A DNA stretch of 14,884 nucleotides from Fusibacter_D sp033549245 (GTDB lineage Bacteria > Bacillota > Clostridia > Peptostreptococcales > Acidaminobacteraceae): positions 1 to 14,884 of the forward strand of contig JAWSUW010000091.1 in NCBI GenBank assembly GCA_033549245.1, written 5' to 3'. Numbering within the stretch: position 1 is the stretch's first letter; each line of letters starts with the position of its first letter. Shown here in pieces: positions 6,534 through 14,826 of this stretch. A model generated the notes under the pieces. It saw nothing but the letters and a program-made list of their open reading frames with translations, was not told where the DNA came from and made no database searches. The position numbers and the translations under genes are program-made.

Positions 6534-7634
6534 ATGGCAAGGACAGATAAATTCAACGACAAACATTATATTATGCATTGTGATATGCCTTCTGATTTGT
6601 TCACTGTGAGAGGCATTAAAAAAGAGTATAGGGCACTGGCCAAAATTTGGCATCCGGACATCTCCGAGGTCAAGGAAGCTCTATTTATAATGAGCAAAAT
6701 CAATGCTCTTTATAATGAGGGACAGTTGCTGATCAAGAATCATAAATTCTATGAAAAAGATAGAATATTGAATAGAGATAGAAGACGATTCGACAATGTC
6801 GACAAAAATGACATCAAAGAAACAAAAGTTGATTATTCGGAATACAAAGAGGAAATAAAAAGAAGTAAAAGAAAGCGTGTCATCGAGCTAAAGACGAATT
6901 CGGGAAAATGTGTACGCTTCAAATATCTGAAGAGAGTCATCATCGAGCTTGGGTTCATGTATGTATCTGAGGAACATATTCTTCTTGAAATCACAAAGCT
7001 CAAACGTAAAATTTTTATGGATTCGATTAAAATTGTCAAAAACGGGGAAGGCAGTTACTTCAAAGTTCCAATTCCCGAAATTATCGATTCATTTGACACT
7101 GAGACCCATGGGTATATAGTCATAAAAAAAGAGAAGGGCATCGAACCTATTGTGGCGCTAGAAGCGGTTTCTGGTTATCTTAAACCACTCGCGTGCAGAA
7201 AAATATGTGAAGGGATATTTTACGATTTGACTGCCCTTAAATACATGGGGTTGACATCAACCGGTCTTGAAAAAGATCTTTTGTTCATCGATGTATCAAC
7301 AGGAAGACTCCATAATTTAGGACTTTATTTCTATTTACATGAATTCAATTCGAAGTTAAGCCGAGCACCATTAGAGGTTACTGAATCACTTCAGCATTTA
7401 AAGCCAAAAAGCAATGAATCGCTGATCATTGAACTGGTCAAGTCACTTATACTGAAATTAAGCATAAATGCTGGACTGAAAGTGGATGACTTTTATAAAT
7501 GGATCATGGAACTCAATAATGATTCTCTCGAAGTTTCTCTGGCAGAAAGTCAAGTGTTCAACAGATCGATAATGTCAGTAACCAATCATGGGTTCAATTT
7601 GGAATCCTATTATAGTGCGATATCAAGTAGTTGA
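6534..7634 (+). CDS. J-domain protein with unassigned, possibly pseudokinase-like C-terminal region
   Basis: A 366-residue protein. The N-terminus (about 10-68) is a J-domain: a helix-II-like EYRALAKIWHPD with the HPD tripeptide at 40-42, then helix III (MSKINALYNEGQ). HPD is what stimulates DnaK-type ATPases, so this is probably a specialised DnaK partner. Glycine-rich and zinc-finger regions of true DnaJ are absent. Residues 70-120 are highly charged. The rest (about 120-366) is unassigned; ACRKICEGIFYDLTALKYMG followed by STGLEKDLLFID and GRLHNLGLYF is spaced like a protein-kinase catalytic loop but lacks its Asp and Asn, so a degenerate kinase fold is only a suggestion. ATG 6534 follows GGTGG by five bases; the in-frame GTG at 6525 is less well placed. 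Confidence 0.75.
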   Translation: MARTDKFNDKHYIMHCDMPSDLFTVRGIKKEYRALAKIWHPDISEVKEALFIMSKINALYNEGQLLIKNHKFYEKDRILNRDRRRFDNVDKNDIKETKVDYSEYKEEIKRSKRKRVIELKTNSGKCVRFKYLKRVIIELGFMYVSEEHILLEITKLKRKIFMDSIKIVKNGEGSYFKVPIPEIIDSFDTETHGYIVIKKEKGIEPIVALEAVSGYLKPLACRKICEGIFYDLTALKYMGLTSTGLEKDLLFIDVSTGRLHNLGLYFYLHEFNSKLSRAPLEVTESLQHLKPKSNESLIIELVKSLILKLSINAGLKVDDFYKWIMELNNDSLEVSLAESQVFNRSIMSVTNHGFNLESYYSAISSS

Positions 7635-7656
7635 TAAGCCAAATGGAGGTATCAAT

Positions 7657-7983
7657 ATGAAAGTTGCGAAAATACTGGCTTTTTTAGGTGTAATGGCAAT
7701 GACCGCTGCACTTGTTTTTGGATTCTCAAGAGGTGATTTTTTTATAGACGGTGGCGAAATCCTTGCAAACCCTTGGGGCATTGTATCCATGGTGGATTTA
7801 TATGTTGGATTCACATTGTTTTCAATGTGGATCGCATACCGTGAGAAAAATATTGCTGTAGCGGGAATCTGGATCGTACTCATGATGGTGCTTGGATTCT
7901 TTACAGGTGCACTTTATGTTTTGATTCAACTCTTCACTTGCAAAGGGGACATGAACAGGTTTTTTATGGGTGATAGAGCTTGA
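7657..7983 (+). CDS. small membrane protein, DUF1475-like
   Basis: A 108-residue protein with three predicted membrane helices (about 4-22, 43-64 and 68-93). NPWGIVSMVDLYVGF and the aromatic-rich last helix recall the DUF1475 family as I remember it, whose function is unknown. Start: ATG 7657 with GGAGG (7645-7649) seven bases upstream; the open frame extends back into the J-domain gene, but no other start has a ribosome binding site. It follows that gene by 22 bases and is probably co-transcribed. Confidence 0.7.
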   Translation: MKVAKILAFLGVMAMTAALVFGFSRGDFFIDGGEILANPWGIVSMVDLYVGFTLFSMWIAYREKNIAVAGIWIVLMMVLGFFTGALYVLIQLFTCKGDMNRFFMGDRA

Positions 7984-8000
7984 ATCGGGGCAAGGAAATA

Positions 8001-8648
8001 ATGGAAGAACTCAGATCGGTGATTTCCGGTAAGACACTGGATGCTATTTTACCTCCTCTGTTATTTGTTATTTTAAATGGTAAGGTAGGACTTGGTACTG
8101 CTGTAGTTATTTCTGCATTATCAGCGATTGCTGTAGGTGTTTTGAGAATTTTATATAAACAAAAGTGGCAGTACGCTTTCGGTGGCTTGGCAGGAATTAT
8201 TGTTGCTTCGAGTTTTTCTTATTTTTCAGGAAGTGCCTCAAATTATTTTTTACCCGGAATAATAAGCAGTGGATTTGTTTTTTTGATTTCAATCGTTAGT
8301 GTCCTTGTGGGGAAACCTCTCGCTGCATGGGCGAGTCATTTGTCTCGTGGATGGTCGCTCGAATGGTTTTGGAGAAAGGACATCAAGCCAGCTTATAGGG
8401 AAGTGACGCTTTTCTGGTCCTTTTTCTTTTTGCTTAGATTTGTTGTGTTGATGATTCTACTACTCCGTGAGAATGTTGCTCAACTGTTTGCTTGGAAAAC
8501 ACTCCTTGGATGGCCGGTGACAATCTCTGTATTAGTTGTCAGTTATATATATGGCATATGGCGCCTTAAGAATCTCGGAGGACCGGGTATAGAAGAGTAT
8601 TTAGCTGGGAAACAACCACCGTACAAAGGTCAGACACGTGGATTTTAA
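8001..8648 (+). CDS. multi-pass membrane protein, DUF3159-like
   Basis: A 215-residue protein with about five to six hydrophobic segments. The central SRGWSLEWFWRKDIKPAYRE followed by a helix rich in Phe/Leu resembles the DUF3159 family, best known from Actinobacteria; function unknown. Start: ATG 8001, preceded by AAGGA; a TTG at 7980 overlapping the previous stop would add seven residues but has no good ribosome binding site. It lies 17 bases after the DUF1475-like gene and ends the J-domain operon. The downstream 50 bases are very AT-rich with no clear terminator hairpin. Confidence 0.7.
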   Translation: MEELRSVISGKTLDAILPPLLFVILNGKVGLGTAVVISALSAIAVGVLRILYKQKWQYAFGGLAGIIVASSFSYFSGSASNYFLPGIISSGFVFLISIVSVLVGKPLAAWASHLSRGWSLEWFWRKDIKPAYREVTLFWSFFFLLRFVVLMILLLRENVAQLFAWKTLLGWPVTISVLVVSYIYGIWRLKNLGGPGIEEYLAGKQPPYKGQTRGF

Positions 8649-8668
8649 TATTAATATTTAAAGATATA

Positions 8669-8697
8669 TTTTCAAATTGCAATTATTGCGATATAAT
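8669..8697 (+). promoter_or_regulatory. promoter of the methyltransferase-GH3-HD-GYP operon
   Basis: TTTTCA (8669-8674) and a perfect TATAAT (8692-8697) are separated by 17 bases. The expected start near 8704 lies past the ATG at 8703, so this promoter argues for the GTG start at 8733, which has AGGAGG before it. Confidence 0.6.
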
Positions 8698-8732
8698 GAA
8701 TTATGTCTACCAATTTTCAGGAGGCAATAACT

Positions 8733-9311
8733 GTGCTGTTTATCCTTGGTTCGAGTATAGGTTTCTTTCTTTTCATTATTTATGATATTAATAGTATTAA
8801 ATGGCAATCGAAGTTTGTGAATCATTTTTTTTATATTGGCTGCTTTCTCATTATAACCAATACTTTGGGAGCAATATATCGTTTTTCAGATGCCATTGAG
8901 ATGAATATGATATCTCAAGTGGTATGGATCTCAATTATTCTTTCTTTCTTAATCCTGTTGATCTTCACTTTGTTTTTTGCATTACCTTTTGATTCAACTT
9001 ATGTGAAAAATGATATAGGTAGAAAAACATATACAAAAGGAATGTATGCATTATGTCGACATCCCGGAGTAATATGGTTTGCTGGATTATATTTTTCATT
9101 GTTTTTTTGGATGGGCAATCCAAATATTCTCTATTTGGCAATTGTTCTAAATCTTATGAATTTTGTATATATTGTCTTTCAAGACTTGTGGACATTTCCC
9201 CAAACGTTTATTGATTATGAGCAATACAAAGAGACAACCCCTTTTATCATACCAAATTGCACCAGTATTCATCGAATGATTACGACAATTAAGTCACAAG
9301 CAGGAGAATGA
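8733..9311 (+). CDS. isoprenylcysteine carboxyl methyltransferase-like membrane protein
   Basis: A 192-residue protein with about five membrane helices. The C-terminal half has the layout of the ICMT/phospholipid-methyltransferase superfamily: GMYALCRHPGVIWFAGLYFS (the RHP motif that binds S-adenosylmethionine in that superfamily), then EQYKETTPFIIPN near the end. Methyl transfer to a lipid or small carboxylate is plausible but the substrate is unknown; some relatives are not proven enzymes. Start: GTG 8733, eight bases after AGGAGG (8719-8724). The ATG at 8703 sits one base before the predicted transcription start and has no ribosome binding site. The stop is one base from the GH3 gene, so the two are translated together. 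Confidence 0.75.
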   Translation: MLFILGSSIGFFLFIIYDINSIKWQSKFVNHFFYIGCFLIITNTLGAIYRFSDAIEMNMISQVVWISIILSFLILLIFTLFFALPFDSTYVKNDIGRKTYTKGMYALCRHPGVIWFAGLYFSLFFWMGNPNILYLAIVLNLMNFVYIVFQDLWTFPQTFIDYEQYKETTPFIIPNCTSIHRMITTIKSQAGE

Positions 9312-9312
9312 T

Positions 9313-10938
9313 ATGAATTTGCAAAGCAAACTTAGAGAAAAGAAATATGATCAAATTTGGAACTTGTATTGTGGATTTTTAGATTTAGATATTGATGGTT
9401 TTATGTCTATACAAAACCGATTGATGTTGGAACAAATTGAAATATGGAGTAATTCAATTTTAGGAAAAAGCGTTCTAAAAGAAAGAGTGCCCAAAACTAT
9501 TGATGAATTTAGAAAAATTGTTCCATTGACTACATATGATGATTATGCTGATATTTTACTGCAAAAAAAGGCAGAAACTCTTCCTGAAAATCCAGTAATC
9601 TGGATACAGACCACATGGGAAGGGGGCAAACACCCGATTAAAGTTGCACCATACACAAGGAGCATGTTGGATGTTTATAAGAACAATGTGACTGCGTGTC
9701 TTTTACTTTCCACCAGTAAGAAAAAAGGACATTTCAACGTTTCAGAAACAGATAAAATACTATATGGATTAGCTCCTTTGCCCTATGCAACAGGGATCCT
9801 TCCTTTATTATTGAATGAAGAAATCAATATTGAGTTTTTACCTGCTGTGAAAGAAGCAGAAGATATGACCTTTTCTGAACGGAATAAACTCGGATTTAAG
9901 ATGGCAATGAAAGGCGGAGTGGATTATTTCTTCGGGCTGGGTAGCGTTGTTTATGCTATAAGTAGAAGTTTTGGGGAACTCAATTCAAAAACGTCCGGTG
10001 GTTTTTCTTCATTGCTTAAATGTAAGCCTAAAATGATTTATCGGATTCTTAGAGGAAAATACATATCAAAAAAAGAGAATCGTCCAATGATTCCAAAAGA
10101 TATTTTTAAGTTAAAGGGATTCATGGTAGCTGGTACGGACAACAAATGCTATAAAGATGATCTTGAATATTTGTGGGGTATTAGACCGATGGAAATTTTT
10201 GCAGGTACTGAACCCACTGTAATTGGTACAGAAACCTGGACAAGAAGTGGCATGTATTTCTTTCCGGATTCATGCTTTTATGAGTTCATATCTGAAAAGG
10301 ATATGTATAGAAATTTAGATGACCCCAATTATCAACCTCCAACATATTTGATGAATGAAGTAATTCCGGGTGAAAAATATGAGCTTGTGATATCGGTTTT
10401 AAAAGGGGGCGCTTTTGCACGATATCGTGTGGGCGATGTCTATAGGTGTGTCGGTTTAACCAATAAGGAAGATGATACTCGAATTCCACGATTTGAATAC
10501 ATCGATCGTGTACCAACAGTGATTGATATTGCTGGATTTACAAGGATATCTAAAAATGGTATAGAAAACGCGTTAAAGCTATCAGGACTGAAAGTTGTCA
10601 ACTGGACAGCAAAAAAGACTTACAATGATAACAACAAACCTTATATGCATTTATTTATTGAGATGGAGGAGAACGCTCTTGTCAACGGGGCGGTCAACAC
10701 TGAAATCATCAAAGAAATTTTGACAACCTATTTTAAATATCTTGATCAAGATTATAGGGACCTAAAGAAAATATTAGGAATGGACCCGCTCGTTGTAACG
10801 ATTCTCAGATGCGGTACATTTAGCAATTATTTCAACAAATACAATAAAAACATAAGCAAAATCAATGCAAGTGAATATGAACTGATTGAATTGTTGGGAG
10901 CACAAGAGCTTCAAAGGAGTGAAAGGCAGGTGATCTAG
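9313..10938 (+). CDS. GH3-family acyl-adenylate-forming enzyme
   Basis: A 541-residue protein of the GH3 family, a branch of the adenylate-forming superfamily. Plant members conjugate amino acids to hormones such as jasmonate and auxin; bacterial members are mostly uncharacterised. Motif II is recognisable as FAGTEPT (about 296-302) and motif III as YRVGD (371-375); VIDIAGFTRIS (about 403-413) marks the hinge before the C-terminal domain. Motif I, normally a TSGTTGxxK-type loop, appears as TTWEGGKHP (about 100-108), so phosphate binding may differ. Length is near the usual 500-600. ATG 9313 follows GCAGGAG. Its place directly after a methyltransferase-like gene suggests a shared small-molecule pathway, which is inference. 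Confidence 0.82.
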   Translation: MNLQSKLREKKYDQIWNLYCGFLDLDIDGFMSIQNRLMLEQIEIWSNSILGKSVLKERVPKTIDEFRKIVPLTTYDDYADILLQKKAETLPENPVIWIQTTWEGGKHPIKVAPYTRSMLDVYKNNVTACLLLSTSKKKGHFNVSETDKILYGLAPLPYATGILPLLLNEEINIEFLPAVKEAEDMTFSERNKLGFKMAMKGGVDYFFGLGSVVYAISRSFGELNSKTSGGFSSLLKCKPKMIYRILRGKYISKKENRPMIPKDIFKLKGFMVAGTDNKCYKDDLEYLWGIRPMEIFAGTEPTVIGTETWTRSGMYFFPDSCFYEFISEKDMYRNLDDPNYQPPTYLMNEVIPGEKYELVISVLKGGAFARYRVGDVYRCVGLTNKEDDTRIPRFEYIDRVPTVIDIAGFTRISKNGIENALKLSGLKVVNWTAKKTYNDNNKPYMHLFIEMEENALVNGAVNTEIIKEILTTYFKYLDQDYRDLKKILGMDPLVVTILRCGTFSNYFNKYNKNISKINASEYELIELLGAQELQRSERQVI

Positions 10939-10939
10939 A

Positions 10940-13510
10940 GTGGGTGACGGCGTATTTGGATACTTATCCAGCATAGCAGTATTGTCCTACCTCTTTATGT
11001 TGATGATATTCATCAATGCAGAAAAAAATAAGATTACCAATTCATTCTTGCTAGTACTTTTATCCATGGTTTTTTGGACTGGCGGGTCTCTTATGATGCG
11101 TCTTCAAATTTGGCCGAGTTATATTTTTTGGTATCATATGTCATTTGGCGGTATTCTGTTGATGTTGTTCAGCTACCATAGATTCATATTGGCATTTTTA
11201 GGACAATCAGATAAAACGCTAAGTCGGATTTATTTTACTGTGTTATTTGGTATTTTTTTGGTCAATATTCCTACTGGCATAGTATTGAAGTGGCCTGTAA
11301 TTACAAACTTAAATGGTAAAGCAGTAATGGTTTATGAGCAATTCTCTCCATTTATCTCAGTTCTCGTCGTAATTTCAATTATTATGATTTTACAAATGTT
11401 GCAAAAGATTTTAGTTGTGTCCAGTAAAAATTATACTATCAGAAAACAAGCATTTCCAATTGTAATAGGGATTTTGGTTCTGTTTTCAGGGCATTTGGCA
11501 GTAATGTTACCTTTTTTCAAGGGGTTTCCAATTGATATTGTCTCTGGTCTGATGAATGCAGTTCTTTTAATGTATGCTCTGATTAAGCGCAAACTGTTTA
11601 AACTAAAAATGATGGCTTCTGAAAGTGTTGGGTATATGTTTAGCGTTGCACTTTCATTTGGTGTTTTTTATAGTACTTATCCTATTTTGAGTTATTGGAT
11701 TGAATTTGACAGTAATTTGGCAGCAAAATACGCACTTCCAATATACTTGGTGTACTTTTTAGTGGTGCTTTCATTGCTTTTTCAGTTGTGGAAGAAAGTT
11801 ATTTCTGAAATCTTCATTAAAGATCAAGTGAATCAAAATGAAATTCTTAGAGAGTTCACACTCTTGGTGTCCAAAAGTCTAAAATTGAACGATATATTTG
11901 AAAGCACAGTCAGTGCGATAAAGAATGCCACTAGTATCAAAAACATGTATATTGCCACTTATGATCACAAATCTGGTGACTATATAATGCGCTATAGTGA
12001 CCATACCTTAGCTGACTTGTCATTCGTTATCAGAAAAGACAATCCGATCATCTCATGGATTCAAAATCATGAGGGGCATATTTCTATGGATGAGTTTATT
12101 CATTCCGTAGGGTATAAGTCGATGTGGGAATCTGAAAAACTGCAACTCATGAAATTAGGAATTACGTATTGTACCAGTCTTAAAGACAATGATAAACTGA
12201 TTGGTTTAATCCTTTTTTCTGACAAGGGGCGGAATAACAAACTTAAAGATCAAGATATAATCATGATTTCATCTATCAGTGCGGTAGCATCAATTGCAAT
12301 CAACAACGCTCACACTTACGAAAAAGCGTACTTGGAAGCAAGAACGGATGAGCTGACTGGAGCATTGAATCGTAGACACTTCTTTGAGACGATTCATAAT
12401 GAGTTTGAAAAAAACAAAGAGGGATCACTTGCACTTGTAATCATCAATTTGGATGATTTTAAATTATTCAATCAGCTTTATGGTGTGAAAATGGGTGATC
12501 AGGCTCTAAAGAACATTACAGATATAATAAAATCCAGCATTGGGCAGCAAGGAATGGTTGCAAGATATAGCGGTAAAGAGTTCGCGGTTATTTTACCGGG
12601 GTATGACGTTTTTTCAGTAAAAAGACTTACTGAAAGCATTAGAGATCAAATTGCCTTATTAAGTAAAAGCTCCAATGGTTCTTATCAAAAAACCATTACG
12701 ATCAGTGCTGGAATCAGTATTGCTCCTTATGGTGCAAAAAATGTGAAAGAACTGATTGAAAATGCTGAACAAGCGATATATAATGTCAAAAGAAAAGGCA
12801 AAAATGCAATAAAAGTATTTGAAACCTTCATACAAAATGAAGTTGATCAACTTGAAGAAAATGATTACGCAAGTGTTTATGATGAATATAAATCTACGAT
12901 ATATGCCCTTACAGCAGCAATTGACGCCAAAGATCATTATACTTTCAATCATTCTGATAACGTAGCATCTCATGCGGTGGCTCTGGCCAAACATTTGAGG
13001 CTGAATGAAGACATTGTTGAAAATATACGTCAAGCGGCTTTACTTCATGATATCGGTAAAATCAGTATTCCTGAGAAAATTCTAAATAAGCCTGGAAAAT
13101 TAACTGATAGCGAATACAGAATCATGCAAGGTCATGTTGAGGCTTCAATAGATATCATTAAGCATTTACCGTCACTCGATTATGTAATTCCAGCTGTATT
13201 GGGTCATCATGAACGTTATGATGGAAGAGGATACCCACGACGAATTTCTGGTGAGGACATACCGCTTACCGCAAGAATTCTATGTATTTCTGATGCATTT
13301 GATGCCATGGTGTCCAAACGTTGTTATAAGAAAGAAATACCAGTTAAAGACACTTTAAATATTTTGATCAGTGAAGCAGGAAAACAGTTTGATCCACAAC
13401 TCGTGAATGCTTTTGTCTCGCTGGTTGAAAACGGTACGATTTTTAATGAACATGCTAAAGACAGAAATGAACATAGTGTCATAAGAATTCCGGAAAAAGT
13501 GAATCATTGA
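10940..13510 (+). CDS. membrane GAF-GGDEF(degenerate)-HD-GYP c-di-GMP phosphodiesterase
   Basis: An 856-residue protein. About nine N-terminal membrane helices (residues 8-285; the first seven resemble the 7TM sensory unit found on histidine kinases) precede a GAF domain (about 305-455), a GGDEF-like domain (about 465-625) and an HD-GYP domain (about 650-835). The GGDEF motif reads SGKEF (544-548), so cyclase activity is unlikely and the domain is probably regulatory. The HD-GYP domain is intact: LHDIGK (702-707), GHHERYDGRGYP (755-766) and DAFDAM (785-790), so it should hydrolyse c-di-GMP. Start: GTG 10940, with AGGTGA (about 10927-10932) inside the GH3 gene end and one base between the GH3 stop and this start. 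The gene ends the operon at a strong terminator. Confidence 0.9.
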   Translation: MGDGVFGYLSSIAVLSYLFMLMIFINAEKNKITNSFLLVLLSMVFWTGGSLMMRLQIWPSYIFWYHMSFGGILLMLFSYHRFILAFLGQSDKTLSRIYFTVLFGIFLVNIPTGIVLKWPVITNLNGKAVMVYEQFSPFISVLVVISIIMILQMLQKILVVSSKNYTIRKQAFPIVIGILVLFSGHLAVMLPFFKGFPIDIVSGLMNAVLLMYALIKRKLFKLKMMASESVGYMFSVALSFGVFYSTYPILSYWIEFDSNLAAKYALPIYLVYFLVVLSLLFQLWKKVISEIFIKDQVNQNEILREFTLLVSKSLKLNDIFESTVSAIKNATSIKNMYIATYDHKSGDYIMRYSDHTLADLSFVIRKDNPIISWIQNHEGHISMDEFIHSVGYKSMWESEKLQLMKLGITYCTSLKDNDKLIGLILFSDKGRNNKLKDQDIIMISSISAVASIAINNAHTYEKAYLEARTDELTGALNRRHFFETIHNEFEKNKEGSLALVIINLDDFKLFNQLYGVKMGDQALKNITDIIKSSIGQQGMVARYSGKEFAVILPGYDVFSVKRLTESIRDQIALLSKSSNGSYQKTITISAGISIAPYGAKNVKELIENAEQAIYNVKRKGKNAIKVFETFIQNEVDQLEENDYASVYDEYKSTIYALTAAIDAKDHYTFNHSDNVASHAVALAKHLRLNEDIVENIRQAALLHDIGKISIPEKILNKPGKLTDSEYRIMQGHVEASIDIIKHLPSLDYVIPAVLGHHERYDGRGYPRRISGEDIPLTARILCISDAFDAMVSKRCYKKEIPVKDTLNILISEAGKQFDPQLVNAFVSLVENGTIFNEHAKDRNEHSVIRIPEKVNH

Positions 13511-13522
13511 TTAAATAGTTAC

Positions 13523-13554
13523 AAAAAATCATCCAAACTCTTGGATGATTTTTT
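13523..13554 (+). terminator. intrinsic terminator of the GH3/HD-GYP operon
   Basis: A perfect 14-bp stem (AAAAAATCATCCAA, 13523-13536, with 13541-13554) with loop ACTC, ending in six T. It is A-rich on the left arm and could work in both directions. It lies 12 bases after the stop codon. Confidence 0.93.
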
Positions 13555-13563
13555 AGTAATGAT

Positions 13564-13587
13564 TTGGAGAAATTTATGGAGAAATTT
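13564..13587 (+). repeat. 12-base tandem duplication at the transporter start
   Basis: TTGGAGAAATTT (13564-13575) is followed directly by ATGGAGAAATTT (13576-13587), differing only at the first base. The left copy supplies the GGAG ribosome binding site for the ATG in the right copy; read from TTG the protein would start MEKFMEKF. Confidence 0.8.
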
Positions 13588-14786
13588 GAGCACTGGAAGA
13601 AAAATATCACTTTGTTTTTGACTGGACAAATCATTTCTTTGTTCGGGTCAAGTCTCGTGCAATATGCGATTTTATGGCATATCACTCTTGAGACCCAGTC
13701 GGGAGTGATGATGACAATATATATCATTTGTGGATTTTTACCGACATTCTTCTTGTCGCCTTTCGCTGGAGTATGGGCGGATCGTTATAATCGAAAAAAA
13801 TCATTATTTTAGCAGATGCATTTATTGCATTAGCAACTTTAGTATTGGCGATTCTCTATATAATGGGATATGAGTATATTTGGTTGCTTTTCGTCATTGC
13901 TGCAGTCAGAGCATTTGGATCGGGGCTTCATGGGCCTGCAATCAGTGCCGTGATTCCTCAACTCGTTCCCGAGAATCAACTTACACGAGTCAATGGGATC
14001 AACACAAGTGTACAATCCATCATAATGCTGATTTCTCCTATAGTGAGTGCTGCACTTCTAGGGTGGTTTGAACTTCAATACATTTTTTTCATTGATGTGG
14101 TGACTGCCATATTCGCTATTATGGTTTTGATGTTTCTTGTTGAGGTGCCTACGCATCAAAAGGCACTTGAAATTCAGACCACAGCATATTTGGATGATTT
14201 AAAGGCTGGTTTTGTCTATATCAGGGATCATTCTTATCTCAAGTATTTTTTTGTATTCAGTATTTTTTTCTTTTTCATGATCAGTCCACTTGCTTTTTTG
14301 ACGCCTTTGCAAACTGTTAGAAGTTATGGAGATGATTTATGGCGTCTTTCAGCGCTTGAGATCTCATTTTCCTCTGGTATGATTATAGGTGGAATCATCA
14401 TGGCATCATGGGGAGGATTTAATAATAAGATTCATTCCATGACGCTTTCGACGTGGTTGGTTGGAATTGGAACAGTTGCACTTGGTCTAAAACCTCCATT
14501 TTGGATTTACCTTGCGCTAATGGCATTCATGGGAATTACAATTCCAATTTTCAATACACCTGCTGCAGTCATTTTACAGACAAAGGTTGAGCCATCTTAC
14601 ATGGGAAGAATGTTCGGAGTTCTCGGGATGATCCATAGCAGTATGATGCCTCTTGGAATGTTGGTTTTTGGACCACTGTCGGATTCTGTCAGTATAGAGT
14701 TGTTATTACTAGTAACTGGAGTGTTCCTGTTTGTGATGGGCTTCTTCCTGATCGGAAATAAGGCTATGGTTAAAGCGGGCGAATGA
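13576..14786 (+). pseudogene. MFS efflux transporter (Mef-like), frame broken by -1 at an A7 run
   Basis: Two consecutive open frames together make one major facilitator transporter of the drug/macrolide-efflux type, about 403 residues with about 12 membrane helices. The first frame (13576-13812) runs MEKFEHWKKN... through the first two helices to GVWADRYNRKK, the conserved loop 2-3 motif, then shifts. The second frame carries IIILADAFIALAT... to the end at 14786. One extra A at 13794-13800 (AAA AAA ATC) would restore RKKIIILADA precisely, so the break is a single-base deletion, a sequencing error, or a recoding site. The rest looks intact and well conserved in style, which argues for a recent event. 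ATG 13576 has GGAG six bases upstream; no promoter is obvious between the preceding terminator and this gene. Confidence 0.82.
13794..13800 (+). other. A AAA AAA slippery heptamer at the transporter frame break
   Basis: Seven A in the phase A-AAA-AAA relative to the upstream frame (CGA AAA AAA TCA), as required for a -1 ribosomal slip, which would lead to ...AAA ATC and the downstream frame. A small hairpin (ATGCA 13816-13820 with TGCAT 13826-13830) begins 15 bases later, rather far and weak for a stimulator. There is no Shine-Dalgarno-like stimulator upstream that I can see. Confidence 0.4.
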
Positions 14787-14787
14787 T

Positions 14788-14810
14788 TAAACAATCTATC
14801 AGATTGTTTA
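14788..14810 (+). terminator. intrinsic terminator after the MFS transporter
   Basis: A 10-bp stem (TAAACAATCT, 14788-14797, with AGATTGTTTA, 14801-14810) and a three-base ATC loop, followed by T-rich TTTGTTTG. It starts one base after the stop codon. Confidence 0.8.
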
Positions 14811-14826
14811 TTTGTTTGCGAGGCAT

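Noticed and set aside
8703..8732. ATG at 8703 as start of the ICMT-like gene
   Set aside because: It lies one base before the predicted transcription start and has no ribosome binding site; AGGAGG at 8719-8724 points to GTG 8733.
13880..14071. Separate 63-residue plus-strand frame within the transporter
   Set aside because: It is an out-of-frame shadow of the second transporter frame, with no ribosome binding site or coding character.
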